From the NCBI GenBank assembly GCA_965215995.1, contig OZ244128.1, positions 2,108,001 to 2,172,000 on the forward strand: DNA of 64,000 nucleotides. Direction: 5' to 3'. A program made the position numbers and the translations under genes. This document shows positions 54,870-61,510 of the stretch, piece by piece; within the stretch, counting starts at the first letter, position 1; every line of letters starts with the position of its first letter. The stretch is from SZUA-309 sp965215995 (GTDB lineage: Bacteria > Pseudomonadota > Gammaproteobacteria > Pseudomonadales > Azotimanducaceae). The notes below the pieces were generated by a model that worked only from the letters and a program-made list of their open reading frames with translations, did not search any database and was not told where the DNA came from.

Positions 54870-54898
54870 TTGGGCGTTTCTCTGACTCCCGCTAGACT
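54870..54898 (+). promoter_or_regulatory. Promoter copy 2 (twin element)
   Basis: TTGGGC (54870-54875), 17 bases, TAGACT (54893-54898). It differs from copy 1 at only a few spacer bases and lies before the exported protein gene at 54926. Confidence 0.5.
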
Positions 54899-54925
54899 CC
54901 ATTTGCACACCAACGGAGGAGCCGC

Positions 54926-55480
54926 ATGCACTGGCAACGACACACGCTGATCGGATTCACTCTGCTGCTCGGTGGTGCAGTCCATGCCGCGGATGCCTGT
55001 GATCCAGGCATGCTTCACATAGATGCACCGGAGGAGACCAGACAGTTCGCCTTCCTGATCGGTGAGCACCAGGTGACCCTGCATGCCTGGACCGGAACCG
55101 GCTGGACACCACCGCGCCCGGTCAATGCTCGCTGGCGAGGCTGGTATGGCCTCGATGGCATGGCGATCTACGACGAATGGATCGATCCGCAACCCGACAC
55201 CGGCGGACTTGGTGTCAATGTGCGGCTCTACGATCCTGAGGAATCCATCTGGAAGATGATGTGGGTCAGTACCAGCGGACGTCAGATACAGGACCTTCGC
55301 GCCGAAATCCGAGAGGGCGAACTGACCATGTGGCAGGTGTATCCGGAGCGTCCCGGCTGGAAAGCTGTGTTCGAGCTGCTCGACGAGGACCGTTGGGCGC
55401 GCGTGTCCTACCAGCAGGATGACAAGGGGGCATGGCAGCCGCAGTTCCGGCTCGAGGCTACTCGACAGCCCTGCTCGTAG
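54926..55480 (+). CDS. Exported protein of unknown function
   Basis: A 184-aa protein with a signal peptide (LIGFTLLLGGAVHAADA; cleavage after AHA or ADA) and GGAGGAG close before the ATG. The body is beta-rich with FAFLIGEHQVTLHAWTGTGW, WYGLDGMAIYDEW and MWVSTSGRQIQDL, like lipocalin-fold DUF1579-type proteins. Two Cys (about 25 and 183) may pair. Function unknown. It is divergent from the STAND ATPase, with which it may or may not be linked. Confidence 0.75.
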   Translation: MHWQRHTLIGFTLLLGGAVHAADACDPGMLHIDAPEETRQFAFLIGEHQVTLHAWTGTGWTPPRPVNARWRGWYGLDGMAIYDEWIDPQPDTGGLGVNVRLYDPEESIWKMMWVSTSGRQIQDLRAEIREGELTMWQVYPERPGWKAVFELLDEDRWARVSYQQDDKGAWQPQFRLEATRQPCS

Positions 55481-55578
55481 CACTTGTCGGCAAGCCGGTG
55501 GGACCTTGATTCGACACAAGGTCTGCACCACCTCCCGATCCATAATCCATCTGTCGGCAGGCTCCGGAGGTGAGCAAT

Positions 55579-56340
55579 ATGGATGACGAGCTGTTCTCGC
55601 TACTGTTCGAGGCCCAGGACAATAGCCATTTGATGAGGGAAATCTGGCAGCAGGCCTATGGTGATGATTATCCCGAGCATGCCGACCCGCTCAGTTTTGT
55701 TACGCAGTCCGATCTTTCCCGACTAGAGCAGGTGCTGGGACTTGAGGCAGGCGACAAGCTTGTGGATCTCGGCTGCGGCGCAGCCGGTCCTTCTGCGACG
55801 GTCGCAATGCATCTGGGTGCACAACTTACCGGCATTGACGCTTCACCTGTCGCAATCAGAATTGCCAGCGAGCGACATCTAAGCAAGCTGCCGGAAGGAT
55901 CTCAGTTCATCAACCGCGGGTTCGATGCGACCGGGCTTGCGGATTCATTGGCCGACGGCGTAATGAGCACAGATGCGCTTTTGTTCTCAGAAGATTTCGA
56001 TGCCACGTTCATAGAAGCGGCCCGCATCTGCCGGCCGGGCGGACGACTCGTCTTTACCAGTTTCGAACTGTCAGAGCCGAGCGTCAGCCTGGGTGGCGCC
56101 GGGCCCATCGAGGACTATCGTCCGCATCTCGAGAACGCGGGGTTCACTATTGAAACCTATGAGGAAACACCCGACTGGGAAAGCCGTATGCGCGCGGTCT
56201 TCTCGGGATTGCTCGATCATCAGGAGGCACTCGTGAAGGAGCTTGGTGAGCAGGCCGGTCAGGTCACCATGTTGTGGGCGACGCTAAGACCTCAGGAACT
56301 GCCCAATAGTCGTCGCGTCTTCTGTTGTGCCCGTCGATAA
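55579..56340 (+). CDS. Class I SAM-dependent methyltransferase
   Basis: A 253-aa methyltransferase. The SAM motif is LVDLGCGAAGPSATVAMHL (about 60-78), then the acidic loop LTGIDASPVAI and the motif IV region MSTDALLFSEDF; AARICRPGGRLVFTS is the post-motif element. The ATG at 55579 lies eight bases after GGAGG, so the earlier GTG is rejected. Substrate unknown; the N-terminal helix cap (LFEAQDNSHLMREIWQQAYG) suggests a small-molecule methyltransferase. Confidence 0.82.
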   Translation: MDDELFSLLFEAQDNSHLMREIWQQAYGDDYPEHADPLSFVTQSDLSRLEQVLGLEAGDKLVDLGCGAAGPSATVAMHLGAQLTGIDASPVAIRIASERHLSKLPEGSQFINRGFDATGLADSLADGVMSTDALLFSEDFDATFIEAARICRPGGRLVFTSFELSEPSVSLGGAGPIEDYRPHLENAGFTIETYEETPDWESRMRAVFSGLLDHQEALVKELGEQAGQVTMLWATLRPQELPNSRRVFCCARR

Positions 56341-56349
56341 CCCAACGTT

Positions 56350-57459
56350 TCAGAACTCGGCGAGCTTGTTCCGCTCGATCAGCTCGAAGTCGATCTCTGC
56401 GCCCAGACCCGCACCTTTCGGTGCGTGCACAAGTCCGTTGGGATCAACCTCGATGTCCTGAACGAGCCCATGCTTCTGCACGTCGTCGGGGAGCAGCACC
56501 TCGAAGTACTCGCAGTTTGGAATCGCCATGATCAGGTGCAGGTTGGCGACGTTATTCAGCGAGTTGCCCCCATGATGCACCTCGTAGTTCATATGGAAGG
56601 CCTCGGCCAGGTGAGCCGTCTTCAGACACGACGTGAGGCCGCCTTTGATCGCCACATCGCCACGCAGATAGTCCGTTGCACGGCTTGTTATCCACGGGCC
56701 GTAGGCGGTCGGACCGGTGCTCGGCATCTCCGTCGCCATGATCGGGATCTTGAGATCCTGCTTCAGCTTCATGTAGCCATACAGATCGTCATAAGGCAGC
56801 GGATCCTCGTACCAGTAGAAGCCGAGCTCCTGGGCGACCAATCCGACTCTGAGCGCGCCGGGATAGTCGTATGACCAGGTCGAATCGAGCATCAGCCGAT
56901 AGTCGGCGCCAACCGCATCCCGAACCACCCGGCAGATCTCGATATCTTTCTCAGGCACGGCCTGCGGGTGAATTTTGTAAGCCTGCCAACCCCGCTCCTT
57001 GAAGCTGAGTGCTTCCTCGGCGTACTCGGCTGGCGAATCGAGAACGGCGGAGCTCGCATATGCAGGCACAGAGTCACGGAAGGATCCCATGAGCTGGTGA
57101 ACGGGGATCCCTGCCGTCTTTGCCGCAACATCCCAGAGAGCGACGTCGATGGCGCCGACGATGCGCAGCACGCCACCGATGACCCAATTGGACATGCGCT
57201 GCCAGATCCGTTCCCGCGCGAGTGCGTCCTCGCCGATCAGCATGGGTTTGAAACGTTCGACGATTGTCTGCGGATCGTTGCCGAGCGGGCTGAGCGCGGA
57301 GCCTAGAAATGCATGTCCTTCGAGACCCTCGTCGGTCAGGATCCTGACCAGGGCCATCTGGGCGTTGCGGGAGTCCGAGCTGGTTACTCGGCTCGTGTAG
57401 CGTGTGGGCGGGATGTCTTTCCATTCCCAGACCGTGACCTTGACATCTGTGATCTTCAT
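56350..57459 (-). CDS. Enolase-superfamily (mandelate racemase/muconate lactonising type) enzyme
   Basis: A 369-aa member of the MR/MLE clan, which abstracts a proton alpha to a carboxylate with metal help. The N-terminal capping domain starts MKITDVKVTVWEWKDIPP. In the barrel the Lys-x-His motif is YKIHPQ (about 165), metal ligands are in LMLDSTWSYD, YWYEDPLPYDD and IMATEMPST, and the catalytic His region is YEVHHGGNSLNN. Acid sugar dehydratase or racemase is possible; the substrate is not predictable. It is divergent from the TrpB2 gene. Confidence 0.87.
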   Translation of the reverse strand: MKITDVKVTVWEWKDIPPTRYTSRVTSSDSRNAQMALVRILTDEGLEGHAFLGSALSPLGNDPQTIVERFKPMLIGEDALARERIWQRMSNWVIGGVLRIVGAIDVALWDVAAKTAGIPVHQLMGSFRDSVPAYASSAVLDSPAEYAEEALSFKERGWQAYKIHPQAVPEKDIEICRVVRDAVGADYRLMLDSTWSYDYPGALRVGLVAQELGFYWYEDPLPYDDLYGYMKLKQDLKIPIMATEMPSTGPTAYGPWITSRATDYLRGDVAIKGGLTSCLKTAHLAEAFHMNYEVHHGGNSLNNVANLHLIMAIPNCEYFEVLLPDDVQKHGLVQDIEVDPNGLVHAPKGAGLGAEIDFELIERNKLAEF

Positions 57460-57667
57460 TGGCGACCTCCTTCCAACGGCCGATTATTGCGCAGACAGGG
57501 TGCACGAACGACCCGGGATTTACCGTCTCATTGCTCAGGATCAACAACACGCAATACACAGCGGCCGGCCGCGACCAGTCACCTTCCGTTTTCCCAGGCA
57601 ACCCCATATGATCTCCCGCTACTTTTTGCCAACCCCCTGTTTTGATGGGGAAATCGGATACCTTTCC

Positions 57668-59029
57668 ATGAGCGAGTACACAAAGATCCTGCTCGACGAG
57701 CAGGAGATCCCAACCCACTGGTACAACGTCATCGCCGACCTGCCGGAGCCGCCTCCGCCGCCATTGCATCCCGGTACGAAAGAGCCGGCCTCCGGCGAGG
57801 ACTTCGAAGCCCTTTTCCCACCTGCTTTGATCGAGCAGGAGATGAGCCAGGAACGCTACATCGAGATTCCCGAGGCTGTTCGCGAGGTCTACCGGCTCTG
57901 GCGACCGAGTCCGCTGTTCCGGGCCCGGCGGCTGGAAAAGATGCTCGATACGCCAGCGAAGATCTTCTATAAGTACGAAGGCGTGAGCCCGGCAGGCTCT
58001 CACAAGCCAAATACCGCTGTACCGCAGGTTTGGTACAACGCCCAGGAGGGCGTGCGGAAGCTCACCACGGAGACCGGCGCGGGTCAGTGGGGCAGCTCTC
58101 TGGCCTTTGCCTGCGCCCAGTTCGGCATCGAGTGTGAAGTCTGGCAGGTGGCCGCCTCCTATCTGGCCAAGCCCTATCGTCGAACCATGATGGAAATATG
58201 GGGTGGCAAAGTGCACTCGAGCCCTTCGGAGGTGACCGAGTTCGGTCGCAAGCTCCTGGCTGAAGATCCGGACCATCCCGGCTCCCTCGGCATCGCCATT
58301 TCAGAGGCGGTGAGCGAGGCGGTAACGGATCCGAGCGTGCGCTACGCGCTTGGCAGCGTGATGAACCACGTACTGCTCCACCAGACCGTGATCGGTGAAG
58401 AGGCGCTCCTGCAGCTCGCCAAGGTCGGCGAGGTGCCCGACCTCCTGGTCGGGTGTACCGGCGGTGGTTCCAACTTCGGCGGGCTGGCCTTCCCGTTTCT
58501 CCGGGAGAAAATGGCGGGCAAGATGGATCCGACAATCCGCTGCGTGGAGCCGACGGCCTGCCCGACCCTGACCAAAGGTCAGTATCGATACGACTTCGGC
58601 GACACAGCCGGCATGACACCGCTGATGAAGATGCACACCCTCGGCCACTCCTTCATCCCTGAGCCTATTCACGCCGGTGGACTGCGCTATCACGGGATGG
58701 CGCCACTGGTATCTCATGTGTACGAGCTTGGTCTGGTGGAGGCGATCGCCATTCCACAGACCGAGTGCTTCGACAGTGCGCTGCAGTTCGCTCGCTGCGA
58801 AGGTATCGTTCCTGCACCGGAGCCAACCCACGCCATCGCCGCTGCGATTCGCGAAGCGCTCGTCTGCAAGGAATCCGGGGAGGAGAAAACCATCCTGACT
58901 GCCATGTGCGGTCACGGCCATCTGGACCTGGCCGCGTACGACAAGTACCTACACGAAGGTATGGTAGATCTCGAGCTTTCCGATGAAGTCATCGAAGCGG
59001 CCATGAAGGATGTGCCTGTACTGGCATGA
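57668..59029 (+). CDS. trpB2: TrpB2-type tryptophan synthase beta-like enzyme
   Basis: A PLP enzyme joining indole and serine. The ATG at 57668 gives 453 aa, longer than classical TrpB (about 400), with an N-terminal extension MSEYTKILLDEQEIPTHWYN typical of TrpB2. The PLP Lys is in GVSPAGSHKPNTAVPQ, TETGAGQWGSSLAFA is the substrate loop, and GCTGGGSNFGG binds phosphate. There is no trpA nearby. TrpB2 may salvage indole or make modified tryptophans. It is followed after 57 nt by a TonB-dependent receptor. Confidence 0.9.
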   Translation: MSEYTKILLDEQEIPTHWYNVIADLPEPPPPPLHPGTKEPASGEDFEALFPPALIEQEMSQERYIEIPEAVREVYRLWRPSPLFRARRLEKMLDTPAKIFYKYEGVSPAGSHKPNTAVPQVWYNAQEGVRKLTTETGAGQWGSSLAFACAQFGIECEVWQVAASYLAKPYRRTMMEIWGGKVHSSPSEVTEFGRKLLAEDPDHPGSLGIAISEAVSEAVTDPSVRYALGSVMNHVLLHQTVIGEEALLQLAKVGEVPDLLVGCTGGGSNFGGLAFPFLREKMAGKMDPTIRCVEPTACPTLTKGQYRYDFGDTAGMTPLMKMHTLGHSFIPEPIHAGGLRYHGMAPLVSHVYELGLVEAIAIPQTECFDSALQFARCEGIVPAPEPTHAIAAAIREALVCKESGEEKTILTAMCGHGHLDLAAYDKYLHEGMVDLELSDEVIEAAMKDVPVLA

Positions 59030-59086
59030 GTCCGCTTGCTCGCTTGAGCGCGCATAACAAGAAGACACTTACAAGGGGATTTAAAG

Positions 59087-61510
59087 ATGTCTGCCATAAG
59101 CCGCGGCGCCAGACGCTGTCTGTCCGTATCCGCCATCGGCATCAGCCTGCTGCTCAGTCATGCAGTTTCTGCTGAGACGGCCGCAAGCACCAACGACAGG
59201 GCCTCGAAGGTTATCGAAGAAATCGTTGTGACCGCGCGCATGCACGAAGAAGGACTGCAGAGCGCACCGATCGCCATCTCCGCGTTCACCGGCGAAACGC
59301 TCGAGTATCGAGGTGTGACCAAGCTCGACCAGATCACCAAGTTCGTGCCCAACCTCACCATTGAAAACAACCCGAGCTTCGGCGGTGCCTCCAACTCGGC
59401 GGCTATCTATATCCGTGGCATCGGTCAGAAGGAATTCCTACCTACCACCGAACCAGGTGTGGGCCTCTATGTGGACGGCGTTTATGTGGCGCGATCGGTT
59501 GGCGCCCTCCTCGACATCGTCGATGTGGAGCGACTCGAAGTGCTCCGCGGCCCGCAGGGAACGCTGTTTGGTCGCAACACCATTGGTGGTGCCCTTTCCA
59601 TCGTGACCGTGAAGCCTGAGCCCGGCGGAGAGATCTCCGGCAGGCTCTCAGGCGCGCTGGGCACCGATGACCTTGTACATCTGCGAGGTGCTGCTCACCT
59701 GCCGCTCGGTGACACCTTGGCAGCAAGGCTTTCCGTCGCCTCCTTCCAGCAGGATGGCTACGTGAAGCGTTCGGACGGCACGGACCTGGGCGAAGACGAC
59801 ACTCTGACAGCGCGGCTCGCCTTTGCCTGGGAGCCTACCGACCAGTTCCGCGCAGACGTGAGCTTCGACTGGACGCGTGATCGGGAGACCGGACCTGCCA
59901 TGGAGCTGATCGACATCGACTTCACCGATCTCAGTCAGCTGCAGGGCCTGGTGGCAGCGGTACCACCGCCGATGGCCTTCATCCACAACATCACCACGGC
60001 GGCCGCCGCGCCTGGTGTACCCTGCGCGGCCACGGACGCAGACGGCAACGGCGTCACCCACAATCCCGACGTGCCCAACTGCTACGACAGCCGCTACATC
60101 GATCCCGAGAACGGGGATAACGAGGGGACAGCGCCCGCTTTTTCAGAGACCGATATCTTCGGCACCTCAGCAACGCTCAGCTGGGACATTTCCGACAGCC
60201 TGACCTTCAAGTCCATCACGGGCTGGCGCGATCTCGATTCAGAGTTCGCCCGCGATGGCGATCACTCGCCACATCGGATCTCCCAGTTCCACGATGATCT
60301 GGAGCAGCAGCAGTTCACCCAGGAGTTCCAACTGCTCGGCTCGCAGCAACGCATGAACTGGGTCGCCGGCTTTTACTACTTCCGCGAGGACGGCGACAAT
60401 GTGAACACCCTGGACTTTACCGTCTCCAACTTCCGCTCCGGCGGCGAATTCGACAACGAAGCCTGGGCGGTATTCGGACAGCTGACCTATGACTTCACCG
60501 AGCGTCTGCACCTGACGCTCGGCGGCCGCTACACGGAAGAAGAAAAGTCCTTCCTGCCGGATCAGATCATCTACGAGAACTACTACGCCGGCATCAGCCA
60601 GGTTCTGCCGCCCGGCCACCCGCTGGCCGTGCTGGATGCACCCTTCCTTCAGGCGGGAGAGCGGATCCTGCCCTACCTTGAGAAGACCATCGACATCGAT
60701 GAGTTCACCCCCATGCTCAACCTCTCGTACGACTTCACGGACGCCGTGATGGGCTACTTCAGCTACTCCGAAGGATTCAAGTCCGGCGGCTTCACGCAAC
60801 GGGTATTCCCGCCCATCGTGGCCGGGTTCACCGCGCCACCGGGTACGCCGGACATCGACCTGATACCCACCTATGAACCTGAATCCGTCGACTCCTTCGA
60901 ACTCGGCATAAAGGCCACCGCCTGGGATAACCGCCTGCGTCTGAATGGGGCGATCTTCCACAGCGAGTACGAGGACATGCAGGTTCAGGTATTCAACAGC
61001 GTGGCGCCCGTGACCGAGAACATCGGCGAAGCAACCATCAACGGCGCGGAGCTGGAATTCACCCTGATCCCCGGCGACGGCTGGCTGGTGGAAGCGAGCC
61101 TCGCCTGGCTCGACCCTGAGTACGATGACATCGACACCGGCATCACACTCATCGGTGAAGACTTCGCCTTCGAACGGATACCGGAGTTCAGCTCCAGCCT
61201 GGGCGCCTCGAAGGAGTTTTCGCTGGGTGGCTCCGGCTTCCTGGTGCTACGCGGCGACTGGAGTTACCAGTCGAACACTTATAACGACGCATACAACACT
61301 CCGCAGCTAAAGACGGACTCCTATCACTTGCTGGATGCCAGCGTTCGCTGGCAGAACCACGGTGAGAACTGGTCGGTGATCCTTACGGGTTTGAATCTCA
61401 CGGATGAGCAGTATCTGGCGACGGGTGTCTACGGCACGGCCTTCCAGACCTACGAAGGCGTCTACAATCGTGGGCGACAGTGGCGACTCGAACTCCGCTG
61501 GGACTTCTAG
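59087..61510 (+). CDS. TonB-dependent outer membrane receptor
   Basis: An 807-aa receptor with signal peptide (ISLLLSHAVSAETAAS), TonB box region (VIEEIVVTARMHEEGLQSAP), plug domain with IYIRGIGQKEF and LRGPQGTLFGRNTIGGALSI, and a barrel of alternating strands with YTEEEKSFLP and the C-terminal QWRLELRWDF ending in Phe. A ribosome site AAGGGG lies before the ATG. The ligand is unknown; the neighbouring TrpB2 and enolase-superfamily genes may act on what is imported. Its stop is shared with the convergent P-type ATPase gene. Confidence 0.93.
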   Translation: MSAISRGARRCLSVSAIGISLLLSHAVSAETAASTNDRASKVIEEIVVTARMHEEGLQSAPIAISAFTGETLEYRGVTKLDQITKFVPNLTIENNPSFGGASNSAAIYIRGIGQKEFLPTTEPGVGLYVDGVYVARSVGALLDIVDVERLEVLRGPQGTLFGRNTIGGALSIVTVKPEPGGEISGRLSGALGTDDLVHLRGAAHLPLGDTLAARLSVASFQQDGYVKRSDGTDLGEDDTLTARLAFAWEPTDQFRADVSFDWTRDRETGPAMELIDIDFTDLSQLQGLVAAVPPPMAFIHNITTAAAAPGVPCAATDADGNGVTHNPDVPNCYDSRYIDPENGDNEGTAPAFSETDIFGTSATLSWDISDSLTFKSITGWRDLDSEFARDGDHSPHRISQFHDDLEQQQFTQEFQLLGSQQRMNWVAGFYYFREDGDNVNTLDFTVSNFRSGGEFDNEAWAVFGQLTYDFTERLHLTLGGRYTEEEKSFLPDQIIYENYYAGISQVLPPGHPLAVLDAPFLQAGERILPYLEKTIDIDEFTPMLNLSYDFTDAVMGYFSYSEGFKSGGFTQRVFPPIVAGFTAPPGTPDIDLIPTYEPESVDSFELGIKATAWDNRLRLNGAIFHSEYEDMQVQVFNSVAPVTENIGEATINGAELEFTLIPGDGWLVEASLAWLDPEYDDIDTGITLIGEDFAFERIPEFSSSLGASKEFSLGGSGFLVLRGDWSYQSNTYNDAYNTPQLKTDSYHLLDASVRWQNHGENWSVILTGLNLTDEQYLATGVYGTAFQTYEGVYNRGRQWRLELRWDF

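Noticed and set aside
54790..55543. N-terminal extension of the STAND ATPase frame
   Set aside because: It overlaps the whole exported-protein gene on the other strand. The conserved NTPase begins at the ATG at 54790.
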